A stretch of DNA of 64,000 bases from an uncultured Lachnospiraceae bacterium (lineage in GTDB: Bacteria > Bacillota > Clostridia > Lachnospirales > Lachnospiraceae): positions 48,825 to 112,824 of the forward strand of contig CATLGV010000011.1 of NCBI GenBank assembly GCA_949948735.1. Reading direction: 5' to 3'. Shown in pieces: positions 35,827 through 43,590 of the stretch. Numbering within the stretch: position 1 is the first letter of the stretch; each line of letters opens with the position of its first letter. The notes beneath the pieces were generated by a model, which did not search any database, was not told where the DNA came from, and saw only the letters and a list, made by a program, of their open reading frames with translations. The translations under genes were made by a program, and so were the position numbers.

Positions 35827-37143
35827 TTATTCAGAAAGACATACCTGATACACCTTTACGCCGTGCGCGGGCACGCGCGCCGCAAGCTTTCCGTCCCGGG
35901 CTTCGGATTTGGCATCCTCCCATATCTCGTGGAGCGCATACGGCTTTGCGGCGTCCAGGCCCTCCTGCAGCGCATCCAGGCCGATTTCCACAGCCGCGTC
36001 CTCGTCGCCCAGATTGAACAGCGCCACATGCAAGCTGCCCGTTTTATGGTTCTTATTCTTCCATACTGCGCGGCGCTCATCCCGGAAAAGCTGCGTCCCG
36101 CGGCAGTCCGCGTCCAGCAGGGACAGCAGACGGCGGTTGGTGAGAAGCGACAGCGTCCAGTCGTCAAGTCTGGTCAGCTCGGCGCCGATCATCAAAGGGG
36201 AACGGAACATGCACCAGAGCGACAGCATGGTCTTCTGCTCCTCACGAGTGAAATTGCAGTCCCACTCACCTCTGCCGAATCCACCGCCCAGCTTCCCCAG
36301 CGGCAGCATGTCGCAGTCCGGGAAGCACCCTTCCCGTACATGGTCCTGCCACAGCTCGCAGCGCCAGAACATGTTCTTCAGCAGCGGCCAGCTATCCCAG
36401 AAATCATCCGTGATGCGCCACATATTCGCATTCTCGCAATACTGCCACGCCCGGTCGATATGCGCCGGCCCCGGCGACAGGCTTAATACAATCGGCCGTC
36501 CCGCCTTCAGAATTGCCCGGTGAAGCATCTCGGTCTCATGCCAGCCCGAAAAATTGTCGTTCGGGTACATCCAGCTGTCACAGATGTCATCGCATTTGAT
36601 AAAGTCCACGCCCCAGTCCGCATACATCCGGATAATCGAATCATAATACGCCTGACCCGCCGACGTATTGCGCACGCCGTACATGTCCGGATTCCACCCG
36701 CAGATGGAGGACGGATCCGCAATCCTGTCCGCAGTCACATCCGTGCCGAGCACCTTTGCATGCGCCTCGGCCGCCCTGCGCGGAATCCCCCGCATAATAT
36801 GGATACCGAACTTCAGCCCCAGTCCGTGTATATAATTCGCAAGCGGTTTGAAGCCTTTTCCTCCTTCCGATGACGGAAATCTTGCAGGACTCGGCTGCAG
36901 CCTTGAATATTCGTCCATTTCCAAATCTCCAAAGGGAATATATTGGAACTGGTCGCGCACCGTCCCGGCGTCGTTGGCGTACCACTCAATATCGACCACC
37001 ACATATGTCCACCCATACGGCTTGAGCTTTGCCGCCATATAGTCCGCGTTGGCCTTCACCTGCGCCTCGTTTACCGTCGTGTCATAATAATCGTAGCTGT
37101 TCCAGCCCATCGGCGGCGTCTTTGCAAAATCATTTTTATTCAT
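35827..37143 (-). CDS. GH27 family glycosidase (alpha-galactosidase-like)
   Basis: A 438-aa retaining GH27 enzyme without a signal peptide. It has TPPMGWNSYDYYDTTVNE at the start, the nucleophile D185 in GVDFIKCDD and the acid/base D247 in WRITDDFWDSW. A beta-sandwich C-terminal domain follows. Alpha-galactosidase is the commonest activity; beta-L-arabinopyranosidase and related activities also occur in GH27, so substrate is not certain. GGAGG six nt before the ATG at 37143 fixes the start. It lies downstream of a sugar isomerase gene but a hairpin and a repeat separate them. Confidence 0.85.
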   Translation of the reverse strand: MNKNDFAKTPPMGWNSYDYYDTTVNEAQVKANADYMAAKLKPYGWTYVVVDIEWYANDAGTVRDQFQYIPFGDLEMDEYSRLQPSPARFPSSEGGKGFKPLANYIHGLGLKFGIHIMRGIPRRAAEAHAKVLGTDVTADRIADPSSICGWNPDMYGVRNTSAGQAYYDSIIRMYADWGVDFIKCDDICDSWMYPNDNFSGWHETEMLHRAILKAGRPIVLSLSPGPAHIDRAWQYCENANMWRITDDFWDSWPLLKNMFWRCELWQDHVREGCFPDCDMLPLGKLGGGFGRGEWDCNFTREEQKTMLSLWCMFRSPLMIGAELTRLDDWTLSLLTNRRLLSLLDADCRGTQLFRDERRAVWKNKNHKTGSLHVALFNLGDEDAAVEIGLDALQEGLDAAKPYALHEIWEDAKSEARDGKLAARVPAHGVKVYQVCLSE

Positions 37144-37248
37144 AGCGTTCCTCCGTTTCATCATTACCGCTGTCGCAGTTTTCTGTATTAATTCAGGTGT
37201 CATAAGGTATACCGAAATTTTGACGCCCGAAGCCTGTGACATGAAAGC

Positions 37249-37278
37249 GCGAACCACGCAGAAAAATGCGTGGTTCGC
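37249..37278. terminator. Perfect 12-bp hairpin downstream of the isomerase gene
   Basis: GCGAACCACGCA / TGCGTGGTTCGC with a 6-nt loop (GAAAAA). It stands between the isomerase gene and the GH27 gene, beside the repeat copy. A T-run is missing, so termination is probable rather than certain. Confidence 0.5.
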
Positions 37279-37283
37279 AGCCT

Positions 37284-37312
37284 GGAGAAGCGCTGATTGC
37301 GTCAACGCTTCC
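37284..37312. repeat. Fragment of the palindromic dispersed repeat
   Basis: GGAGAAGCGCTGATT...AACGCTTCC resembles one terminal hairpin of the 127-128 bp element and lies 12 bp from full copy 2. Confidence 0.5.
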
Positions 37313-37323
37313 CCTATAATACT

Positions 37324-37450
37324 TGAGGAAGCGCTGATGAAATCACCGCTTCCTTAGAGCCTCCGGCGGATGCGCACGGATTCGCAGGGGAAGATGCCGC
37401 TTCGCAGCGCAAATCCGGCGCGGGAAACGCTTTAATCAGCGTTTCCTTAA
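37324..37450. repeat. Palindromic dispersed repeat, full copy 2
   Basis: A 127-bp copy, inverted relative to 29175-29302. Ends are GGAAGCGCTGATGAAATCACCGCTTCC and GGAAACGCTTTAATCAGCGTTTCC, each a hairpin. It occupies most of the 325-bp space between the isomerase and GH27 genes; no gene is visible in that space. Confidence 0.85.
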
Positions 37451-37468
37451 TTCAACATCCGCCGCGGC

Positions 37469-38953
37469 TTACGCAAACGGATTCTCTGTCGGATACGGCA
37501 GGGATTTGGGCTGATTGTAGTTCAGATCCTCTACCGGAACGCCGATGTATTTGAATACCTCGAACAATGCCTTTCCGAAGTGACCGAACGCAACCGCGCC
37601 GTGGTGCGGGTAATTCTTCTCGATCAACACATGACGGTAGAAGCGCTCCATCTCCGGAATCGCAAATACGCCGATGCTGCCAAAGGACTTCGTCGCTACC
37701 GGAAGCACCTCGCCCTGTGCAATATACGCGCGCAGCTTGCAGTCCGCCGTAGACTGCAGACGGTAGAAGGTGATGTCGCCCGGGATAATATCGCCCTCGA
37801 GCGTACCCTGCGTTACCTCCTCGGGAAGCGTTCTCGCCATAATCATCTGATACTTCATGCTGCACGCGGAAAGCTTTTTCGTATTGGTATTGCCGCAGTG
37901 GAAGCCCATGAACGTATCGTTGTGCGTATATGTAAACTTACCGTGAATCGCATCCTGATACATGTCGGCGGGAACAGTATTGTTGATATCCAGCAGCGTA
38001 ACCGCATCCTGGCTCACACAGGTACCGATAAACTCGCTTAAGCAGCCATAAATATCGACCTCGCAGGATACCGGAATCCCCATACCCGTCAGACGGCTGT
38101 TGACATAGCAGGGCACAAAACCAAACTGCGTCTGGAACGCAGGCCAGCACTTTCCCGCAATCGCGACATATTTGCGGTAGCCCCTGTGGTTCTCCACCCA
38201 GTCTAAAAGCGTCAGCTCATACTGCGCAAGCTTGGGCAGTACCTCGGGCTTTAAGTTGCCCGCGCCAAGCTCCTCCTCCATCTCCTTGATCTTTGCAGGG
38301 ATTCTCTCATCGCCGTCATGCTTCTTGAAGGACTCGAAAAGATCCAGCTCGGAATTTTCCTCAATCTCAACACCGAGATTGTAAAGCTGCTTAATCGGCG
38401 CGTTGCACGCAAGGAAATTGAGCGGTCTGGGGCCAAAGGAAATAATCTTGAGGTCAGAAAGTCCGATAATCGCTCTCGCAACAGGCTCAAACTCGTGAAT
38501 CATATCCGCGCACTCCTGTGCCGTTCCTACAGGATACTCCGGAATATACGCCTTAATATTGCGAAGCTTCAGATTGTAGCTTGCATTGAGCATGCCGCAG
38601 TATGCGTCCCCGCGTCCGCCGACCAGATCATTCTGCGTCTCCTCCGCCGCCGCAATGAACATCGCAGGTCCGTCAAAGTGCTTTGCCAGCAGTGTCTCCG
38701 AGATCTCCGGGCCAAAGTTGCCAAGATAAACGCAGAGCGCGTTGCAGCCTGCCTTCCTGATATCCTCCAACGCCTGAACCATATGAATCTCGCTCTCAAC
38801 GATGCATACCGGGCACTCGTAGATGCTGTCCATGCCGTACTTGTCCGCATAAGCCTTTACCAGCGCCTTTCTCCTGTTGACAGAGAGGCTTTCCGGAAAG
38901 CAGTCGCGGCTTACCGCCACAATACCGATTTTTACCTGTGGTAAATTGTTCAT
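37469..38953 (-). CDS. L-fucose/L-arabinose isomerase family protein
   Basis: A 494-aa member of the fucose/arabinose isomerase fold, catalysing an aldose-ketose conversion with a Mn2+ ion. The N-terminal domain has KIGIVAVSRDCFPESLS and CNALCVYLGNFGPEISE; the C-terminal domain has EVDIYGCLSEF, NDTFMGFHCGNT and HHGAVAFGHFGKALFEV with probable metal-binding acidic and histidine residues. It belongs to the divergent group often annotated only at family level, so the sugar cannot be assigned. AAGGAGG precedes the ATG at 38953. It has its own promoter and may serve sugars released by nearby glycosidases. Confidence 0.82.
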   Translation of the reverse strand: MNNLPQVKIGIVAVSRDCFPESLSVNRRKALVKAYADKYGMDSIYECPVCIVESEIHMVQALEDIRKAGCNALCVYLGNFGPEISETLLAKHFDGPAMFIAAAEETQNDLVGGRGDAYCGMLNASYNLKLRNIKAYIPEYPVGTAQECADMIHEFEPVARAIIGLSDLKIISFGPRPLNFLACNAPIKQLYNLGVEIEENSELDLFESFKKHDGDERIPAKIKEMEEELGAGNLKPEVLPKLAQYELTLLDWVENHRGYRKYVAIAGKCWPAFQTQFGFVPCYVNSRLTGMGIPVSCEVDIYGCLSEFIGTCVSQDAVTLLDINNTVPADMYQDAIHGKFTYTHNDTFMGFHCGNTNTKKLSACSMKYQMIMARTLPEEVTQGTLEGDIIPGDITFYRLQSTADCKLRAYIAQGEVLPVATKSFGSIGVFAIPEMERFYRHVLIEKNYPHHGAVAFGHFGKALFEVFKYIGVPVEDLNYNQPKSLPYPTENPFA

Positions 38954-39027
38954 TGTAATATCCTCCTTCAAAATTGCTGTAATAATACTGTGAACCGCAT
39001 TCGCACACGGTTACTGGAACTACTTTC

Positions 39028-39056
39028 ATCATAGTGGTATTCCGGCAAAAAATCAA
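39028..39056 (-). promoter_or_regulatory. Sigma-A promoter of the isomerase gene
   Basis: Minus-strand TTGATT (39051-39056), 17-nt spacer and TATGAT (39028-39033), about 75 bp before the start codon. Confidence 0.6.
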
Positions 39057-39090
39057 GTACATTTTAAGGCCGGAAAAGGTCTTCAACAGA

Positions 39091-39128
39091 CAAGCCGGGA
39101 GGCAGGGGCTTCCCCGCTTCCCGGCTTG
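39091..39128 (-). terminator. Terminator-like hairpin after the 155-aa unknown gene
   Basis: CAAGCCGGGAGGC / GCTTCCCGGCTTG, a 13-bp stem with one weak pair and a 12-nt loop, lies about 45 bp after the stop codon of the unknown gene. Confidence 0.6.
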
Positions 39129-39174
39129 TCATTCGCCTGCATTTACCACTGCTGCATCATCCCAAGGACTTTGA

Positions 39175-39642
39175 CTAATACCGCTCTTTTGCCGCGCGGA
39201 ACATTACCGCAAAATGCATCAGCTTCATCGTCAGAACCACCCCGTCGGGATGCGCCGACGGGTGCTTGAGAAATTCCTTGAAATTTGAAACCGTCATACC
39301 CATGTAGTTGGCAATGCAGGTCGGATCGAGCTTGAAGTCATCCCGCAGATCCACCACCAGCCGCTTCAGATAAGAATCCTCGTCCAACTCCCTGCTGTAC
39401 AAAAGCTGCAGGAAAGTAAACGTATACCGGAGATCCCACAGCTCATCCGGCATAAGCCGGCTATCCCCAAAGCAGCGGTCCTTGATAAGCTGCGGCGGCG
39501 TGTCCGTCAGCTTTCCCAACTGCTTGAGCGTAAAGCCGTTTCCCAGGAAATGGTCGAGTCCCGTATACATGTCATACGTTGTCAGCATATCCACTTTCAT
39601 CTCCTCTGGTTTTCTCACCCTGCTCAATCTGTACCTTGCCAT
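39175..39642 (-). CDS. Hypothetical protein, 155 aa, behind a BlaI-type operator
   Basis: Not recognised. It is soluble, basic at the start (ARYRLSRVRKPEE) and helical. A segment near residue 115 (CIANYMGMTVSNFKEFLKHP) resembles a helix-turn-helix, as does TLKQLGKLTDTPPQLIKD, so it may bind nucleic acid. CGGAGG stands 6 nt before the ATG. It lies downstream of the BlaI/M56 pair, from which it is separated by a strong hairpin, and its upstream region holds a palindrome of BlaI/MecI type. Confidence 0.6.
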   Translation of the reverse strand: MARYRLSRVRKPEEMKVDMLTTYDMYTGLDHFLGNGFTLKQLGKLTDTPPQLIKDRCFGDSRLMPDELWDLRYTFTFLQLLYSRELDEDSYLKRLVVDLRDDFKLDPTCIANYMGMTVSNFKEFLKHPSAHPDGVVLTMKLMHFAVMFRAAKERY

Positions 39643-39710
39643 TTTTTCCTCCGTTCCGAAACGCTATCCTCTTCTGCGCGTTTCTCAGTTCCTTTGTGTT
39701 TATTGTTACG

Positions 39711-39730
39711 AATACTACTTTTGTAGTATT
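39711..39730. promoter_or_regulatory. BlaI/MecI-type operator palindrome
   Basis: AATACTAC-TTTT-GTAGTATT is a perfect 20-bp palindrome containing TACTAC-N4-GTAGTA, the known core arrangement of BlaI/MecI operators. It lies 69-88 bp upstream of the 155-aa unknown gene, and a BlaI-type repressor is encoded 1.6 kb away. Confidence 0.6.
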
Positions 39731-39735
39731 TTATA

Positions 39736-39774
39736 TTAAAAATTTAAAGGGAGCTTCTCCCCTTAAATTTTTAA
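39736..39774. terminator. Strong bidirectional terminator-like hairpin
   Basis: TTAAAAATTTAAAGGGAG-CTT-CTCCCCTTAAATTTTTAA, an 18-bp stem with one mismatch. On the minus strand it would end the blaI-M56 transcript, whose last stop is at 39923. A 61-codon frame on the minus strand (39731-39916) covers the rest of the space; it has no ribosome binding site and is not called. Confidence 0.7.
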
Positions 39775-39922
39775 CAACTGGTTCATCCTGGACTGTCAAA
39801 AGACGTGCGAAGCATATGCGCGGCAGCCCTCCGTATTCCCGCAGGAATGCACCGCTGCCTTTAAAATCCGCAAATCTGCTTGCCGAAAGCCAAATAGCCT
39901 CTTTTGAAGCCCTCAAGGTTGA

Positions 39923-41329
39923 TTAGTCAAAATAATTTGCAGAACCGGAAACAGATATCTCCTTACCGCTGTTATTTTCCACAAAAACGGAATAAACGCC
40001 GTCCTCGTCAATGCTGAATGTATGTGACGCTGCTCCGCTGACATCAACATATTTTATATAATTCTTATCGCGGTTTTTTATTCCTATCCGATATGTAACG
40101 CTGCTGTCACTGCAATTCACGGAAACACCTATGGAATTTCCACTTTTCATCGACCTGTAGTGATACAGTATTCTTTTACCGTCAGCTATTGTCGACCCCA
40201 AATCCACAGTATCCGTATGCAGCTGCGCGCCGATATTCAGCTCGATTTCCTCCACACCGGTATCGTCATAGCTCATAGTCTCCTCATCCGCAACGGCAAA
40301 TGCGTCCGCGCTGCACAGCGCCACCTCCTCCGCGGCCACTGCCTCCTCCTGGAGCTGGGCGCCCTTTGCAACGACAACGCTGACCGGCGCCAGCGCCGCT
40401 GCCGTCAGGGCAAGACAGCTTGCCGCAATCACCCATTTTGAAGTTTTCGTTAATTGTTTCACCTTTGACATCATCATAATCCTCCTTAGTGTCTGACTTT
40501 TTGTTCCTACCAGTGAGGTCGTAAAGGTATTGGCCACCCCACCGTCAGAAAATTCGGCTAAACACTCGCTGTATTCCCTGCGCGAATACCACGGACTGTT
40601 GTCGCAGGCCTGCAAATCGCACAAAATCTCATCCCAGCAGACCAACTGATCCAATTGTAAATGCGCCAACGGATTAAACCAATGCAGCAAGACTGTCATT
40701 AATCCGAACTTTCTCCACCCCAGACTATGATTGACGATATGATTCATCTCATGCGCCACAATCATCCGAAACTGCTTTTCCGGATAGCGCTCCCCCTCCA
40801 TCGGCAGAACGATAAAATATGCCCTCCGCCTGCCCCGGCCGCGCACATAGGTTACCGGAGACGACAGCATATCATTCCAAAGCAGCGTCACATTCTCAAC
40901 TTCGTATTTCTCTTTATAGGATTCGAATATCTGTAAGTACGGGCCGTCTCCCGCCGGAACATTCCCTCTGAGCGCCAGCCGTACGCAAAGCTCCTTCCAC
41001 AGGGTATATACCATTATCACGGCAAAGCCCGCAATCCAGACAATACCGCCGATTTGACAGCCCACATAGATTGCGGGCGTCATCCCGGTCGTAAACTCTC
41101 CCAATACCCACAAATATCCGTCACTGCTGAATCGGATTCTTGACAGGCAAAGCGCCGCAAACGGCAGCGGCAGCCAATATAAAACGAGACAGAACTTCTG
41201 CCATGCCAGCAGAAGATACGGCTCCTCTTTTCCCATAATCTTTGGCGCCAGCAGCGTACAAAGATACGCAATGCTTCCCGTCAAGCCCACAGAGCAAAGC
41301 CCTGTCAGAAGCAGCCTAATCCATATCAT
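39923..41329 (-). CDS. M56 family (BlaR1-like) membrane metallopeptidase
   Basis: A 468-aa membrane protein with about four N-terminal helices and a zinc-protease motif (VAHEMNHIVNHS) in a cytoplasmic loop, then another helix (WVIAASCLALTAAALAPV) and an extracytoplasmic tail of about 140 residues. The tail is not a penicillin-binding domain, so the protein is a sensor/protease for some signal other than classical beta-lactam acylation. Its start overlaps the repressor gene by 14 bp. By analogy with BlaR1 it would inactivate the adjacent repressor. Confidence 0.85.
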   Translation of the reverse strand: MIWIRLLLTGLCSVGLTGSIAYLCTLLAPKIMGKEEPYLLLAWQKFCLVLYWLPLPFAALCLSRIRFSSDGYLWVLGEFTTGMTPAIYVGCQIGGIVWIAGFAVIMVYTLWKELCVRLALRGNVPAGDGPYLQIFESYKEKYEVENVTLLWNDMLSSPVTYVRGRGRRRAYFIVLPMEGERYPEKQFRMIVAHEMNHIVNHSLGWRKFGLMTVLLHWFNPLAHLQLDQLVCWDEILCDLQACDNSPWYSRREYSECLAEFSDGGVANTFTTSLVGTKSQTLRRIMMMSKVKQLTKTSKWVIAASCLALTAAALAPVSVVVAKGAQLQEEAVAAEEVALCSADAFAVADEETMSYDDTGVEEIELNIGAQLHTDTVDLGSTIADGKRILYHYRSMKSGNSIGVSVNCSDSSVTYRIGIKNRDKNYIKYVDVSGAASHTFSIDEDGVYSVFVENNSGKEISVSGSANYFD

Positions 41330-41690
41330 CCAATAAGCTCCTTATATGCGACTTTTCCTCATCTGTCAGTTTCCGGACCTTGGTAAAGGACGCCACCAGC
41401 GCGTCGATTTTCCCGTTGCCCCAGAAATTCACGCATTTTGTGATCTCACGCTTGCCGTACTCCTCCTCGGAAACGAGCGGCGTGTAGAAGAACTGGCGGC
41501 CCTTGCGCGTCATCTTCAGGTAGCCCTTCTTCACGGAACGGCTCAGGAAGGTCGAAACCGTCTGAATCTTCCAATTCTTGTGGTAGACCTCGTCGAGCTG
41601 CGCCAGGATCTCCTGGATGGACAATGCCTCCCCGCTCTGCCAGATAATCTTCATTACGATCAATTCGCATTCTGTTAATGTTTCTTTCAT
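41316..41690 (-). CDS. BlaI/MecI/CopY family transcriptional repressor
   Basis: A 124-aa winged-helix repressor: LTECELIVMKIIWQSGEALS, the recognition region KNWKIQTVSTFLSRSVKKGYL and wing (RKGRQFFYTPLVSEEEY), followed by a dimerisation helix. GGAG precedes the ATG. It forms an overlapping pair with the M56 gene. Confidence 0.92.
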   Translation of the reverse strand: MKETLTECELIVMKIIWQSGEALSIQEILAQLDEVYHKNWKIQTVSTFLSRSVKKGYLKMTRKGRQFFYTPLVSEEEYGKREITKCVNFWGNGKIDALVASFTKVRKLTDEEKSHIRSLLDDMD

Positions 41691-41744
41691 TTACATGTTC
41701 TCCTCTCTCTTTGATGCCTGCTTTTGTTATCGATATTCGTAGTT

Positions 41745-41773
41745 ATTTTACCAGACTTCTTCTACAAATACAA
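41745..41773 (-). promoter_or_regulatory. Promoter of the blaI-M56 pair
   Basis: Minus-strand TTGTAT (41768-41773), 17-nt spacer and TAAAAT (41745-41750), 55 bp before the repressor start. No perfect TACTAC/GTAGTA palindrome overlaps it, only single GTAG/CTAC half-sites. Confidence 0.55.
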
Positions 41774-41880
41774 GCCCTTTCTTTCATTTTGTTAGAATCT
41801 GTTGATTTTTGTCGAAAACTGTCTGCTTCTACCGCCGAGCTGCCGCGCCGGACAGGGCCTGTTCCATTTTCCTGAAGACA

Positions 41881-41917
41881 TAAAACTGCCGGGGAAAGCA
41901 TTCCGCTTCCCCCGGCA
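41881..41917 (-). terminator. Terminator of the gltBD genes
   Basis: Minus-strand stem TGCCGGGGGAAGC / GCTTTCCCCGGCA followed by GTTTTA. It lies 56 bp after the gltD stop. A second GC-rich hairpin occurs at about 41920-41947. Confidence 0.75.
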
Positions 41918-41972
41918 AAGCGCCCGTATCCGGCATATCCGGGCGTTATCCCTATTCTGGCAAAAGTATCCG

Positions 41973-43466
41973 TTACTGAATATACATATTCGAGTACCCC
42001 ATCAGGCTCTCATCCACCTCGCGCGCACATTCGCGCCCCTGCCGGATGGCCTTTACCACCAGCGACTGCCCCGTATGCATATCCCCTGCGGTAAAAATAT
42101 TATCGACATTCGTGCGGAAGCTCCCCGGCGCGGTTTTTACATTCGTGCGCTGGTCCGTCTCGACCTTAAACGCATCCGTCACATACTTCTGGCTGCCCAG
42201 AAAGCCCGCCGCAATCAATACCAGCTGCGCCTCGAGCGTCTGCTCGCTGCCTTCAATCTCCCTGCTGGCCATCCTGCCGGTCTGCGCGTCCTTCTCCCAC
42301 GCAAGCTTCACAATCTTCACCGCCGTGAGATTCCCGCTCTTATCCTTGACAAACTCCTTCACCGTCGCCTCGTAAATGCGCGGGTCGTGCCCGAACAGCG
42401 CAATCGCCTCCTCCTGACCGTAGTCCGTCTTGCAGACCTTGGGCCACTCCGGCCACGGATTGTTCTCCGCCCGCGTATCGGGCGCCTTAGGCATCATCTC
42501 AACCTGCACGACGGATTTCGCGCCAAGGCGAATCGCCGTCCCCACGCAGTCGTTCCCGGTATCACCGCCGCCGATGATGACCACCGCTTTGCCCTTTGTG
42601 GAAACAAAGCTCTTATCCGAAAGCTGTGAATCCAGCAGGCTCTTCGTCACGCCCTTCAAATAATCCACTGCGAAATAAATACCGTTCGCGTCCCTTCCCG
42701 GCGCATTGATATCACGCGGGTTAGACGCGCCGCAAGCCAGCACGACGCGGTCAAAGCCCTCCACCAGCTTTTTGGATTTGGCGTCCTTTCCGATATCCGT
42801 GCCGGTCACAAAGCGGACGCCCTCCTCCTCCATAATCTTAACCTTGCGCTCAATCACCTGTTTTTCCAGCTTCATATTGGGGATGCCGTACATCAGAAGC
42901 CCCCCGACGCGGTCGCTGCGCTCAAATACGGTCACATGATGCCCGCGCTTGTTGAGCTGATCCGCCACGGCAAGACCGGCGGGGCCGCTGCCGATCACGG
43001 CTACCGTCTTGTCGGTGCGCACCCTGGGCGGCTTTGCCCCCGCAAGCCCCGCCGCATAGGCGTTCTCAATAATGGCATATTCGTTTTCCTTCGTCGCAAC
43101 CGCTTCGCCGTTTAACCCACACGTGCAGGCATTCTCACAGAGTGCCGGACAGACGCGCGCGGTAAACTCCGGAAAATTATTGGTCTTTTTCAGGCGGTTA
43201 TAGGCGCGTTCCCAATTGCCCGTGCAGACCAGATCATTCCATTCCGGCACCAGATTGTGCAGCGGGCAGCCGCTTGTCATACCCGCGATATTCATGCCCG
43301 ACTGGCAGAACGGCACGCCGCATTCCATACAGCGCGCACCCTGACGCTGCTGCTCCTCCTTCGGAAGATGCGTGTGGAACTCGTTAAAATGCTTTACCCG
43401 CTCCTTTGGCGATTCCGCCGCGGAGGTTTCCCTCTCATATTCCAAAAATCCTGTTGGCTTTCCCAT
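41973..43466 (-). CDS. gltD: Glutamate synthase (NADPH) small subunit
   Basis: A 497-aa FAD- and NAD(P)H-binding subunit that feeds electrons to GltB. The N-terminal cluster domain has CMECGVPFC and CPLHNL; the FAD site is VIGSGPAGLAVADQL and the NADPH site VIIGGGDTGNDCVG; the C-terminal GDMHTGQSLVVKAI segment closes the FAD pocket. It lies 124 bp after gltB on the same strand. Confidence 0.95.
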   Translation of the reverse strand: MGKPTGFLEYERETSAAESPKERVKHFNEFHTHLPKEEQQRQGARCMECGVPFCQSGMNIAGMTSGCPLHNLVPEWNDLVCTGNWERAYNRLKKTNNFPEFTARVCPALCENACTCGLNGEAVATKENEYAIIENAYAAGLAGAKPPRVRTDKTVAVIGSGPAGLAVADQLNKRGHHVTVFERSDRVGGLLMYGIPNMKLEKQVIERKVKIMEEEGVRFVTGTDIGKDAKSKKLVEGFDRVVLACGASNPRDINAPGRDANGIYFAVDYLKGVTKSLLDSQLSDKSFVSTKGKAVVIIGGGDTGNDCVGTAIRLGAKSVVQVEMMPKAPDTRAENNPWPEWPKVCKTDYGQEEAIALFGHDPRIYEATVKEFVKDKSGNLTAVKIVKLAWEKDAQTGRMASREIEGSEQTLEAQLVLIAAGFLGSQKYVTDAFKVETDQRTNVKTAPGSFRTNVDNIFTAGDMHTGQSLVVKAIRQGRECAREVDESLMGYSNMYIQ

Positions 43467-43489
43467 TTTTTCCTATTCCTTTCCCAAAA

Positions 43490-43557
43490 CCCAAAAACTT
43501 AGCAGTTCTCAGGATGCTTTCCCTTCTATTTCCAAAAACTTAGCAGTTCTTAGGACG
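43490..43557. repeat. Direct repeats in the gltB-gltD spacer
   Basis: Two copies of CCAAAAACTTAGCAGTTCT(C/T)AGGA about 41 bp apart. A hairpin AGGACGT...ACGTCCT adjoins the second copy. No gene is present between gltB and gltD. Confidence 0.6.
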
Positions 43558-43590
43558 TGTCCTTTACGTCCTTAGAAATGCTTCGTTTTT

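Noticed and set aside
39731..39916. 61-codon minus-strand frame after the M56 gene
   Set aside because: No ribosome binding site and its end is the terminator hairpin. It might be a dispersed non-coding repeat, which a genome search would show.
39923..41690. Beta-lactam resistance regulator pair (blaR1-blaI)
   Set aside because: The M56 protein lacks a penicillin-binding sensor domain and no beta-lactamase or PBP gene is adjacent.
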